In this document: in pieces, positions 1-8,402 of the stretch
How positions within the stretch are numbered: position 1 is the first letter of the stretch
How the letters are laid out: each line of letters starts with the position of its first letter
Virus record (IMG/VR): IMGVR_UViG_3300029286_000230
Location: 1-25,569 of that record
Strand: one strand, 5' to 3'
DNA length: 25,569 nt
Origin: a virus
Made by a program: the position numbers and the translations under genes
The notes under the pieces: model-generated
The model's input: the letters and a program-made list of their open reading frames with translations, nothing else
The model's database searches: none
What the model was told of the DNA's origin: nothing

Positions 1-277
1 TTTGCCAGCGTTTAATGACAATGCCGCCGCAATTACAGGTGGATTATTTGTTGGTTCGCTTTATCGTCTTAACACTAATCCAGATGTTGTATGCGTTGTA
101 GGCGATGGAACAGGTTCACCGATTAGTATGGATGGTACTGTTATTGAGGATTTGCCAGCGTTTAATGACAATGCCGCCGCAATTACAGGTGGATTATTTG
201 TTGGTTCGCTTTATCGTCTTAACACTAATCCAGATGTTGTATGCGTTGTAGGCGATGGAACAGGTTCACCGATTAGT
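1..277 (+). repeat. Tandem 150-bp in-frame repeat, two visible copies
   Basis: Bases 1-127 and 151-277 are identical base for base and are separated by 23 bases, giving a 150-base (50-codon) period in frame with the tail gene. The sequences diverge right after base 277 (ATG versus CTG). The first copy begins exactly at the first base of the window, so more copies may lie outside or be collapsed. Confidence 0.9.
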
Positions 278-799
278 CTGGGTGGTGCTACTGGCGATCC
301 TTATGGTGCTACTGCTACTGACGTAAAGATGAACGGCGTACAGGCAGTTGGCTCTATCAGCGAGATAGCAAGAATAGACCACGTTCACCCTATTGATACG
401 TCTAGGGCATCGTATACTACAAATACGTTTACGCCCGTTCTTAACTTTGGTGGTGCTACTACTGGCATTACATACACTACACAAACAGGGCAATACACAA
501 GTATAGGCAATATGACGTTCTGTACGATTTCAATACTGCTTTCAAACAAAGGAAGTGCAACTGGTACGGCTACAATTACCGGATTGCCCGTTGCCGCCGT
601 TATTGCCACTTCCTTGCACATGGGCGATATTGCTAACATTGGACTACCTACAAACGGCATAGACTTTGCTTGTACTGTTGATTCACAGACGTTGCGATTA
701 AGAGTTACTAGAAGCGCAACAACTCCGCTGGACTTGACAGATGCAGGGTTTGCAAACAACTCTAGGATAAGACTGACATTTGCTTATCATACTGCATAA
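2..799 (+). CDS. Phage tail/appendage protein, 3' part (5' end outside window)
   Basis: The reading frame is open from the first base, so the true start lies upstream. The TTG at position 2 is a Leu inside the repeat, not a believable start. The visible 265 residues begin with two copies of a 50-residue unit (LPAFNDNAAAITGGLFVGSL followed by YR and a short beta-rich stretch). This resembles the 'DNAAAxxGGLxxGxLYR' motif common in phage tail and fibre proteins. A Gly/Thr-rich beta-type region follows, ending in FAYHTA, which looks like a fibre or baseplate C-terminal domain. It is the first gene of the late block seen here, with a promoter and the next virion gene right behind. The role as host-contact or virion decoration protein is inferred from composition; no enzymatic motif is seen. 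Confidence 0.6.
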   Translation: MPAFNDNAAAITGGLFVGSLYRLNTNPDVVCVVGDGTGSPISMDGTVIEDLPAFNDNAAAITGGLFVGSLYRLNTNPDVVCVVGDGTGSPISLGGATGDPYGATATDVKMNGVQAVGSISEIARIDHVHPIDTSRASYTTNTFTPVLNFGGATTGITYTTQTGQYTSIGNMTFCTISILLSNKGSATGTATITGLPVAAVIATSLHMGDIANIGLPTNGIDFACTVDSQTLRLRVTRSATTPLDLTDAGFANNSRIRLTFAYHTA

Positions 800-810
800 T
801 TAGCGTAACA

Positions 811-819
811 TGATATAAT
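811..819 (+). promoter_or_regulatory. Extended -10 promoter before the 530-aa virion gene
   Basis: TGATATAAT at 811-819 is an extended -10 element (TGn plus a perfect TATAAT) in the 42-base gap between two late genes. No good -35 hexamer lies 16-18 bases upstream, as expected for extended -10 promoters. Confidence 0.5.
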
Positions 820-841
820 AAACAATATAAGGCGGTGCAAA

Positions 842-2434
842 ATGGCTGAAACGAAAGTAACAAGTGGTCAGTTGGCAAACGATGATATGAGTAAGGCGCA
901 GTTGCCTGTTGAAACAACTCCTGCACCTGTTGCTCCAAGCGCAACTCCCGTAACTCAACCGGCAGAAGCACCGGAGGTTACTGCTCAAAAGATACAGAAC
1001 GCTAGTGCAATAAACGAACAGCGTATACAGACTGATGCCATTCAACAGCAACAGCTTTCCACCGTAAAAGACAACTTTACAGGCGAGGTTGCTCAAACAG
1101 GCGGTGCTACTGTTCAAGCCGCACAAGCGGAAACGGTGGCAAAAGCAGCGATTTCAAGTACTCCTGGTGTTACATCTGCGTCTGCCTCTCTTGGTGTTGC
1201 ACCGAAAGAGGAAACAGTTGCACCGGCACAGACAATCGGTACTGCGCCTAAACAGACTGCGCCAAAGGCAGGAGAAACAACGACTACTGCGCCGGCAAAG
1301 ACAGACGAGGAAGTTAAGCAGACTGCCATTGACAAGAGCAAAACTGCCATAACCGGCAATAAAACTTCGGACGAATTGTTTGCAGACTTGCAGAATATGA
1401 AGTTCACCTACGATTCTTCTACCGATGCAGAGTATCGTCAAGAAGCAAGCAGACTAGAGAACGATGTAGCGCAAATGATGGTTGGGCGTGGTATGCTATA
1501 CTCGTCTGTTGCTCAATCAGCGTTGCAGTCAAGGCTTATCGCTTCACAGATTAACTTCCGCAAACAGGCTTACGACAACTGGTTGCAGGAACGTTCCTTC
1601 ATGTTCAATATCGTTCAGTATCAAGCTGGCAGAGAAGATGCAGCTTTCCAGAAGGACATGAGCATCAAACAGTACAATGCAGGGCGAGAAGATGCAGCTT
1701 TCAGCAAAAAAATGTCGCTGGCTAATTACGCTTTAGCTAAAGACCAGCAAGCGTTCAGTCAGTCTATGCAACGTCAGCAGTTGTCTTTGCAGAAGGCATC
1801 AGCTTCTTATCAGCGCAAGGCAAACGAACTAGCAACAGCATCTGCCGCTAACCGAAAGGATTTAGCAACTAGAATTTCTGTATATTCGAATGATTCAGGA
1901 GAATATACAAGAATGAAAGAAAAATGGGAAAAAAATGGTGTAGCTACTCCTGATGTTGCCGCATACTTTGGTGTCAGTTCAACTTCGTATGGTGGGCAAT
2001 ATGGACATACAGTTGGCGCCGTGTATAGTTCATCTGGAAATATTATTGCAAGGAAAAAAGATGAAATAGAATCATACGCCAAGCAGATTTATAACGATGC
2101 CGTAAAACAAAAAGAAGATGACATGGCTATGGGCTATATAAATCGCTGGATTGCGGAAGGCGAACAGGAAACAGTTCAAGTAAATATCTATGATCCTAAT
2201 CTGAATAATCTTGGTACTAGTGCACAGCAGAAAGTATATTCTCAAGAAAGAACTTACTTTGATTCCATGTATCAAGACGTAGATAATGCCAGTCAATCTA
2301 AAATAGCCGCTAAAAAAGCGTATAACGAAGCCGTTGCAAAAGTTGACCAACTAAGCAGACTGGATAGATTGGGGCCATATTTGACACAAAGACTGATTGC
2401 AGAACTCGCAGATGCCGCTGGAATAAAGGGGTAA
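842..2434 (+). CDS. Ala/Gln-rich virion protein, likely internal or neck protein
   Basis: This is a 530-residue protein starting at ATG 842 behind the RBS-like AAGGCGG. The first ~180 residues are low-complexity Ala/Thr/Pro/Gln sequence. Residues ~185-350 are predicted helical and contain an 18-residue repeat (YxAGREDAAFxKxMSxxx, two clear copies and a degenerate third from about residue 260). The C-terminal part is also helix-rich. It lies 4 bases before a 1643-residue protein, a pairing typical of internal virion or DNA-ejection proteins in podovirus-like phages. No enzyme motif is visible. The virion assignment rests on position, size and helical composition; a tail chaperone or scaffold is an alternative. 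Confidence 0.5.
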   Translation: MAETKVTSGQLANDDMSKAQLPVETTPAPVAPSATPVTQPAEAPEVTAQKIQNASAINEQRIQTDAIQQQQLSTVKDNFTGEVAQTGGATVQAAQAETVAKAAISSTPGVTSASASLGVAPKEETVAPAQTIGTAPKQTAPKAGETTTTAPAKTDEEVKQTAIDKSKTAITGNKTSDELFADLQNMKFTYDSSTDAEYRQEASRLENDVAQMMVGRGMLYSSVAQSALQSRLIASQINFRKQAYDNWLQERSFMFNIVQYQAGREDAAFQKDMSIKQYNAGREDAAFSKKMSLANYALAKDQQAFSQSMQRQQLSLQKASASYQRKANELATASAANRKDLATRISVYSNDSGEYTRMKEKWEKNGVATPDVAAYFGVSSTSYGGQYGHTVGAVYSSSGNIIARKKDEIESYAKQIYNDAVKQKEDDMAMGYINRWIAEGEQETVQVNIYDPNLNNLGTSAQQKVYSQERTYFDSMYQDVDNASQSKIAAKKAYNEAVAKVDQLSRLDRLGPYLTQRLIAELADAAGIKG

Positions 2435-2438
2435 CGTA

Positions 2439-5400
2439 ATGGCTTACAAGTCTAAGTATTACATAGCGAAGGCATACACTCCTGCGCCTGATTACACGCA
2501 GTCTTACGATCTTATGGAAAAGATAGACACAGCATTGGGCGGAAATACAGGGCTTACATCTGGCTTTGAGGACTTTGACCTTACCACAAATATGTTGCCT
2601 AGCGAAGCAGATGCCTTTACTAAACAGAGATTAGCACGTTTGGCAAGCAACAAGACGGACTTTGAACAGGCGCAAGCAGATAAGATACCGACGTTGGGAG
2701 AAACAGTAGGTTCAACCGTGCTTGGAGCAGGAAAAGCTATTGGCGGTGCATTTGCTCAAGGAGTAGTCAATCTAGCTGGTAAAACAGCAGGTATGGTAGA
2801 ACGTCAAGCAACTGCTACTGTTGTCGATCCTAATAAAGGATTCTTTCAAAATATAGGCGATCAATTTGAACAGGCTAAAACATTTACCGAAAAGACACGA
2901 GCAGTCGGAAAAACAATGAGTATGCTTATTAACGTACTCAATCCGAAGTTTGCTGGAACTGGTGGTGAAGGTGGTCTAAAAGGCTTTTCCAGAGAAGGTG
3001 GTTCAGACATAGAAGCTGGATTAAAGCCAGTAGAGCAAGCTATTCAGTCTTTTGCTAACGTAGAAGGACAATCATTGCCTGTTCAAATTCTTGCTGGCGT
3101 TACAGGTTCGTTACCCACTTCGCTTGCTACGAAAGTTCCTGTTGTTGGCTGGTTCTTAATGGGCAACCAATCATTTAGAAATAGCATTGAACAAACTAGG
3201 GCACAAATGCTTGCTAGCGGAAAAGCCATAGACGAAAACACAATGTATCTCAAGGCACTTGGCGATACGGCTATTGAAGTTGGAACTGAAATGATGTTCC
3301 CAATGTTTAAGAAAGTAGGAGGAACTAAAACTGTTGGTTCGCTTGCTAATGCTAGTCGTGGTTTGTACGATGTTGCCAAAAGTGCAATACTAAAGAAACT
3401 AGGCAAAGAAGTAGCAACTGAAACAGTCGAAACGTTGGGCAAAACCATTATCAAACAAGCCGCAGAGGAAGGCTTTGAGGAATTTGTAGGTGCTTTCCTG
3501 TCTGGATTTCTTGCTAAGCAAACTACAATGACGGATACACCTCAATGGGGTGTTGGCGAGGACGAAGGACTAATTACTGTTGTCGGTGTTCTTAAAGCAG
3601 TTGCAAGCGGTTCGTTAAGCGGTGGTTTTGCTACTTACTTTCAGAATAGAAATGCTTTCAAGAATACGAAGAAAGCACTTGAAGAAGTTAATACTCAAAC
3701 AGTAGAAGAAGCATCAGAAGATGATTCTGTTAAAGATGTATTCAATGCAGTCAATATTGATATGCAAAATACAGACAATCAAGAAGCAGTTGCAGAGCAT
3801 TTAATAGACGTTATCGAAGAACCCGCTCAAGAAGCATATGCACAGTCAGAAGATACAACTCCAATTGAAGAACCTGTTGCTACTACCGAAGCCACAATTC
3901 CTTCTAACGCCCCTAGCGTGACCGTAGACGAGTTGCAGAGTCAAACACAGGAAAGTACACCAGAAACACAGCGAGCGGTTGTAGAGCCTTCTAGGTCGGT
4001 TGCCATGACCGAGGAAGAATATCTATCTTCAAAGAATCTCGGCAGACAAGGAATCGGAGAACCGGCTCTTGCGAAAAACATTGGCAAAGGAATTGCTAGA
4101 GAACAACTCATTGAACGTCAACGTGTAAAAGATGAACAGTATACGCAAGCCCGAGAAGTTGCCAGACAAGAATATCAGCAATTAGTTCAAGATGGAAAGA
4201 TAACTGTTCCTACTAAAATCGAACAGCGCATTAAAACTGCTCAAGGCAATCCAGAGAATCAGGCAGTACAATCCGCTCGTAGATTGCTTACTAAGCAAGG
4301 CATCTCTTGGGAACAGCCCACTATTGCACAAACTGCGCCTGTTGCAGAGCAAGTCACCGAGCAAGCACCGGCTAAACAGCCGAAAAAAGTATATACTACA
4401 GAACAGCTAAACACAGCAAAAAATAAGTTACTGAAAAGATTGCAAAATCCATTAAATGATTCTGATAAAGTTGACATACAGAATCAGATTGCAAAAATAG
4501 ATAAGGTTATTGCAAAACAAGAAAAATCAAGACTTGTCGCTGAATCTCAAAAGCAAGATACAAGTGGTGTTCAAGGCGTAGTTTCTTCTGCTTTTGTTAG
4601 TGGAATTAAAACTGACACAACTAACATACCAGAATGGAAGAAAACCATATCCAAAGAAACGGAACAATCGATTGATAGGGCATCTAAGCCCAATGCGGAT
4701 CAGTCGTTGCTTACTATGTTCCGGGAAAAACTTGCCAAGTTACACGAGAATGTAACACTTGGTTCTGTGCCAGTTGATGTTTCTAAGGGCGATATTAGAA
4801 AACTATTCAGAGAAGCCCGAGCGGCAAGCCAGTATGCGAAAGGACAAGCAGAAAACATTATATCCAAATCTTATAATAAAGCAGGAAAAGACAAGTATGA
4901 TCTTTTACGTCATGCGATTATCTATCTTGATATATCAGAAGATTTACAAGCAGGACTATATAATTCTGATTCTTCCATGATGTTTAACATTAACTCGCCA
5001 CAAGAAGCGTTGAAAACCATTGTGGAAATTAAAGCAGAACTTGCTAAACCGGAAAATGAATTAGTTCGTGAAGCATTAGATACAAGACGTAGTTTAATGG
5101 ACGAAGTTCGTGATGAAGTTATTACAGAAGGTGCAAAAGCTGGAATAGACCTAAAACACATTAAGTCTAAAGCAAATTATATGTACCATGCCGTTACTGA
5201 ATTTAGGGACGAGTTTAATGCGGCACTAAAAGCAAGAGGAACTAGGCGTGGTGTTGGTCGTGTGGAATACATGGCTCGTGTTGGTAGTGCGAAGGATTAT
5301 ATTTCAGACCCTATGATGGCTGATTATCTTGTTTTACAAAAAATGCACAAGGATCTTGCAAGATTGCGTCTATATAATGAAATTAAGACAGAAGATATTA

Positions 5401-7370
5401 GTAAGACAATGCCATATACGGAAGAGAAGGATTGGTCAATAAAACCAGGATATTCCGAACTTGATCCTAGTATGTTAGGAATTGTTGAGTTTGATAAATT
5501 TAGCAAGCAACAGGCTAAGTCAGTTGTGATGGCTAATCTAGAATCAAGAGGTATTGATCCTCATTCTGATGTTGGTAAACGTACTTTAGCGAAAATTATG
5601 ACCAAGTACAACAACCATGTAATGATCGTTCCTACACAAATTGTAGATGCAGTTGTAAATGAGTTCGCCAATAAAGAAACAAATTCTGGTAAAATGTTCA
5701 AGAATCTTATGAACGTATGGAAATACATGAAAATTAAGATGCCTAATGCTGTATGGAAGTACAACACTAGAAACTTATTTGGTGACCTTGATCCAGTTGT
5801 GTCTGCTAAACCAAATGCCTTGTTTAGAATACCTAGAGCGTTGAAAGAACTATATGGATTCTTTTATAAGGGCGGAGTGCTTACTAATGATCTGCAAGAT
5901 TATATTAAGCGTGGTGGTGTTACCACAGGACAGACACCACAAGAATTAAAGACATTCAACACATCAAAACTTATCAAAGTTTACGATCAATCGACAAAGA
6001 CTTCTGATGTTGCTAAAAAAGCAATCAGAAAGATATGGAGTGCGCTTACGTTGGAAACGGCTACTCAATACCGTGAACAGGTCATGCGGTATGCTACATA
6101 TCTTGCGTATAAATCGGAATTGTCTAAGAATGATACAGGACTACCCAAGTATTACGCTGCATCAATACCAGCTGAAATACAAGGGCTTAAAGACATAAAA
6201 GATCGTGCGTACAAGTTGTCAAATGATCTAGTTGGTGCTTATGATGATGTCTCTATAGCTGGACAATGGGCGTCTGATCATCTTATGCCTTTCTTTAGAT
6301 TCAAGGAAATCAATGTAAAGCGTAATTATCGTATGATTAAAAACGCATTTTATACTGATGGAGTTACGATTAAAAATACAGAACAGCAAGCAAGAAATAA
6401 ACTGGGCAATATTGCTAGGGCAAGTACATTTACAGTGTTTAGATTAACAAAACTATTATTGGGAACCGCCGCATTTTACGGCGCACTTGCCTTAGGTAAT
6501 GGACTACTTGCTGGTGATGATGAAGAAGAATTACCAGAAGATGTTAAGAATAGTCCACATATAACAATACCAAGATGGGTTACTGGTAGTAACAAGGTCT
6601 ACTACATTGACAGGCTTGGTTCTTTTGCTGAATTTATGAATATGTTTGGAATTGATTATTCTATGGGATCTGATTTGAACGATATCTCAACAGGGCGTAT
6701 GCAACTGTCAGATAAAATCAAAGAAATGGTGTCCGCACCTATTGGTGATGCTTTTAATAGTTCATGGCCTATCGCAAAAATTGCATTTGAATTAGTAACT
6801 GGAAAAACATATTTTCCAGATCCTAAGAATCCTGCAACCATTCGTGATACTTGGGAATATATCTTTGGACAAGTAGGGTTTAAGGATGAGTACAAAGCTA
6901 TTGCTGGCAAACCGATAGATCAAGGAAACTATTTAATGCAGAAAAGGGATATTCTGTTTAACAGTGTTATGCCGGGCGATGCTGCATTTTACGATGTGTA
7001 TGACATGGTTGACGAATACTACAAAAGCATTGGCGAATCAAACACCTTTATGAATTACATGGACAAGAACACTGACAAGTACAAAAAGTCACAAGCAGTT
7101 TATTATTACAAGTCTGCATTAAAACTTGGCGACACTCAAGCCGCTGCAAAGTATCTCGCTGAATACGTTCTTTACGGAGGTACGCAGAAAACACTGAAAG
7201 ATTCTATGGCATATCTTGATCCGACAAACGCATTAAGTGCTAAGAAAAAAGCTGCTTTCTTGGAATGGATTACGCCAGAAGAAAAAACCACATACGATGA
7301 AGCTATGAAATATTATAAGGAGTTATCAGAGTTAAGTTCAGGTATTGCATTTCCTACTAAAGCGAAATAG
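2439..7370 (+). CDS. Giant 1643-aa virion / DNA-ejection-type protein
   Basis: This is the largest gene of the window, four bases after the preceding stop. Hydrophobic Gly/Ala-rich segments occur near residues 85-115 and 205-235. A helix with an EEGFEEFVGAFLSGF-type motif (~345-360), seen in large structural or polyvalent phage proteins, follows. A Glu/Gln/Pro-rich linker spans ~420-640. Long helical domains follow, then a hydrophobic stretch around 1330-1355 (LLLGTAAFYGALALGNGLLA) that could cross a membrane. The end (PRWVTGSNKVYYIDRLGSF onward) resembles the large polyvalent-protein-associated (LPD38-like) C-terminal regions, from memory. I infer a virion protein delivered with or threading the DNA, analogous in position to T7 internal proteins. 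No lytic transglycosylase motif was recognised. It stops with TAG. Confidence 0.55.
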   Translation: MAYKSKYYIAKAYTPAPDYTQSYDLMEKIDTALGGNTGLTSGFEDFDLTTNMLPSEADAFTKQRLARLASNKTDFEQAQADKIPTLGETVGSTVLGAGKAIGGAFAQGVVNLAGKTAGMVERQATATVVDPNKGFFQNIGDQFEQAKTFTEKTRAVGKTMSMLINVLNPKFAGTGGEGGLKGFSREGGSDIEAGLKPVEQAIQSFANVEGQSLPVQILAGVTGSLPTSLATKVPVVGWFLMGNQSFRNSIEQTRAQMLASGKAIDENTMYLKALGDTAIEVGTEMMFPMFKKVGGTKTVGSLANASRGLYDVAKSAILKKLGKEVATETVETLGKTIIKQAAEEGFEEFVGAFLSGFLAKQTTMTDTPQWGVGEDEGLITVVGVLKAVASGSLSGGFATYFQNRNAFKNTKKALEEVNTQTVEEASEDDSVKDVFNAVNIDMQNTDNQEAVAEHLIDVIEEPAQEAYAQSEDTTPIEEPVATTEATIPSNAPSVTVDELQSQTQESTPETQRAVVEPSRSVAMTEEEYLSSKNLGRQGIGEPALAKNIGKGIAREQLIERQRVKDEQYTQAREVARQEYQQLVQDGKITVPTKIEQRIKTAQGNPENQAVQSARRLLTKQGISWEQPTIAQTAPVAEQVTEQAPAKQPKKVYTTEQLNTAKNKLLKRLQNPLNDSDKVDIQNQIAKIDKVIAKQEKSRLVAESQKQDTSGVQGVVSSAFVSGIKTDTTNIPEWKKTISKETEQSIDRASKPNADQSLLTMFREKLAKLHENVTLGSVPVDVSKGDIRKLFREARAASQYAKGQAENIISKSYNKAGKDKYDLLRHAIIYLDISEDLQAGLYNSDSSMMFNINSPQEALKTIVEIKAELAKPENELVREALDTRRSLMDEVRDEVITEGAKAGIDLKHIKSKANYMYHAVTEFRDEFNAALKARGTRRGVGRVEYMARVGSAKDYISDPMMADYLVLQKMHKDLARLRLYNEIKTEDISKTMPYTEEKDWSIKPGYSELDPSMLGIVEFDKFSKQQAKSVVMANLESRGIDPHSDVGKRTLAKIMTKYNNHVMIVPTQIVDAVVNEFANKETNSGKMFKNLMNVWKYMKIKMPNAVWKYNTRNLFGDLDPVVSAKPNALFRIPRALKELYGFFYKGGVLTNDLQDYIKRGGVTTGQTPQELKTFNTSKLIKVYDQSTKTSDVAKKAIRKIWSALTLETATQYREQVMRYATYLAYKSELSKNDTGLPKYYAASIPAEIQGLKDIKDRAYKLSNDLVGAYDDVSIAGQWASDHLMPFFRFKEINVKRNYRMIKNAFYTDGVTIKNTEQQARNKLGNIARASTFTVFRLTKLLLGTAAFYGALALGNGLLAGDDEEELPEDVKNSPHITIPRWVTGSNKVYYIDRLGSFAEFMNMFGIDYSMGSDLNDISTGRMQLSDKIKEMVSAPIGDAFNSSWPIAKIAFELVTGKTYFPDPKNPATIRDTWEYIFGQVGFKDEYKAIAGKPIDQGNYLMQKRDILFNSVMPGDAAFYDVYDMVDEYYKSIGESNTFMNYMDKNTDKYKKSQAVYYYKSALKLGDTQAAAKYLAEYVLYGGTQKTLKDSMAYLDPTNALSAKKKAAFLEWITPEEKTTYDEAMKYYKELSELSSGIAFPTKAK

Positions 7371-7382
7371 ATTTGCGTTGTA

Positions 7383-7391
7383 TGGTATGAT
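7383..7391 (+). promoter_or_regulatory. Extended -10 promoter before the lysis block
   Basis: TGGTATGAT at 7383-7391 is an extended -10 (TATGAT, 5 of 6 consensus) in the only real gap between the giant virion gene and the next small membrane-protein gene. No convincing -35 is present. Confidence 0.45.
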
Positions 7392-7423
7392 TATAAGTGA
7401 CAGCATAAACAGGGGGACGCATT

Positions 7424-7774
7424 ATGTTTGAACTACCATCGTGGGCATTAGCGCTGATTTTATCAGCATTGGGATTGGTATTGGCACTATTGGGTTATCT
7501 TTATACAAAGCAACGTGACATAGTTTCTAAAGCAAGAGAAGATGGCGCATTAATGGCTGAAATGAAGTATATAGGACGTACTATAGACGGCATGAATAGT
7601 ACTATGTGCAGTAAATTCGGTGAAACTGACGGGCGTATAAAATCTCTTGAGATTGAATCAACTAAGCGTGTAGAGCGTCTTATTCCATTGGAAATGCAGA
7701 CACACGCTTACGGAAAGAAATTGGATAATCACGAAGAACGTATTACCCATTTGGAAAGCAAGGACGGACAATAA
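7424..7774 (+). CDS. Membrane-anchored coiled-coil protein, possible spanin-like lysis protein
   Basis: This 116-residue protein starts at ATG 7424 after an AGGGGGAC RBS. Residues 5-27 (LPSWALALILSALGLVLALL and on) form one N-terminal transmembrane helix with the basic residues after it. The rest is charged and helical, ending in a coiled-coil-like tail (KKLDNHEERITHLESKDG). It sits just before tiny basic proteins, a holin and an endolysin. The arrangement of N-terminal anchor plus periplasmic-type coiled coil resembles inner-membrane spanins, and XhlA-like or other phage membrane proteins are alternatives. No lipoprotein partner was found nearby, so the spanin reading is weak. Confidence 0.45.
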   Translation: MFELPSWALALILSALGLVLALLGYLYTKQRDIVSKAREDGALMAEMKYIGRTIDGMNSTMCSKFGETDGRIKSLEIESTKRVERLIPLEMQTHAYGKKLDNHEERITHLESKDGQ

Positions 7775-7792
7775 AAAGAAAGGAAAGTAATT

Positions 7793-7831
7793 ATGCCGTG
7801 TAAGAAGAAAGGCAAGAAAAAGGGTAAGTAG
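7793..7831 (+). CDS. 12-residue Lys/Gly-rich microprotein
   Basis: ATG 7793 opens a 12-codon frame, MPCKKKGKKKGK, ending in TAG. It has an AAAGGAAAG RBS seven bases upstream, and the next start (ATG 7833) follows the stop by one base. Eight of its twelve residues are lysine. Placement between two genes with tight spacing favours a translated microprotein, possibly nucleic-acid binding or a charge-neutralising virion peptide, but size alone cannot prove it. Confidence 0.45.
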   Translation: MPCKKKGKKKGK

Positions 7832-7832
7832 T

Positions 7833-7988
7833 ATGCCGTATAAATCCGATTCTCAAAGACGCTTTTTCCACTCTGCCGGTGCTAATAAGGCTGGCATAAC
7901 CGCTAAAGAAGTCAAAGATTTTGACAAGAAAAGCAAGGGCAAGAAACTTCCCGAGAAGGCAAAGAAAAAGAAAGCTGGTAAAAAGTAA
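7833..7988 (+). CDS. Small basic phage protein (51 aa)
   Basis: This 51-residue protein runs from ATG 7833 to TAA 7986-7988 and overlaps the next start (TAATG). It begins MPYKSDSQRRFFHSAGANKA and continues with GITAKEVKDFDKKSKGKKLP and a Lys-rich tail. The pattern 'QRRFFHS..A.KAGIT.K.V..FD..SKGKKLPE' is one I recognise as recurring in small uncharacterised phage proteins near structural genes. Function is unknown; the charge suggests contact with DNA or acidic virion proteins. It follows the 12-residue Lys-rich peptide and precedes another basic protein, so three basic products are made in a row. Confidence 0.75.
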   Translation: MPYKSDSQRRFFHSAGANKAGITAKEVKDFDKKSKGKKLPEKAKKKKAGKK

Positions 7989-8350
7989 TGGCGATGAAGA
8001 AAAAGGCGATGGCATTAAGTGCAAATAAGAAGGCGTTAGTTGGTGCTAGTTCTGGTACAATTCCACAGGACGCATTATACAAGAAATTCCAGTCGAATAA
8101 AAACGCTTTAGCAGGTGCTAGTGGAGTTAAACGTGATACGTCCCAGTTGAAGAAAAAAGTTCAAGGGTTAAGCAAAACTCCAGTCACTAGTGGTGGAATG
8201 GGTTACTCGCCCGCTCCTAATCCTACAATTAAAAGCGACTTGAAGTTGCCTGCGTCTAATGCTAAAGCGGTAGTTCCTGTTCGAAAATCTATTATAGAAA
8301 ACATGAAGTCACTTAAAAGGACTACTAAGCAAGCTAAGAGATTGAAATAA
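7988..8350 (+). CDS. Basic hypothetical protein (120 aa)
   Basis: The ATG at 7988 overlaps the upstream TAA, with a second ATG at 7994 as an alternative start. The 120-residue product is very rich in Lys, Ala and Ser, contains a twice-used 'NKxALxGAS' motif (residues ~14-24 and ~37-46), and ends in a basic tail (KRTTKQAKRLK). No fold is recognised and it looks largely disordered. It lies between the tiny basic proteins and the holin and is probably co-translated with the former. A virion-associated nucleic-acid-binding role is possible but unproven. Confidence 0.6.
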   Translation: MAMKKKAMALSANKKALVGASSGTIPQDALYKKFQSNKNALAGASGVKRDTSQLKKKVQGLSKTPVTSGGMGYSPAPNPTIKSDLKLPASNAKAVVPVRKSIIENMKSLKRTTKQAKRLK

Positions 8351-8370
8351 TATACCAGAAGTGGTATAGT
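8342..8370 (+). promoter_or_regulatory. Strong sigma70-type promoter for holin/endolysin, overlapped by inverted repeat
   Basis: TTGAAA (8342-8347), a 17-base spacer and TATAGT (8365-8370) with a TG two bases before it make a consensus-like extended promoter. A perfect inverted repeat TATACCA-GAAG-TGGTATA (8351-8368) spans spacer and -10 and could be an operator. The lysis genes start 33 bases further on. Confidence 0.6.
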
Positions 8371-8402
8371 AGTGTCATATTAAATTCTATGGAGGTACTT
8401 TC

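Noticed and set aside
4182-4477. Cys-rich minus-strand frames inside the giant virion gene
   Set aside because: They are antisense to a long, well-supported gene and have no RBS or neighbour logic.
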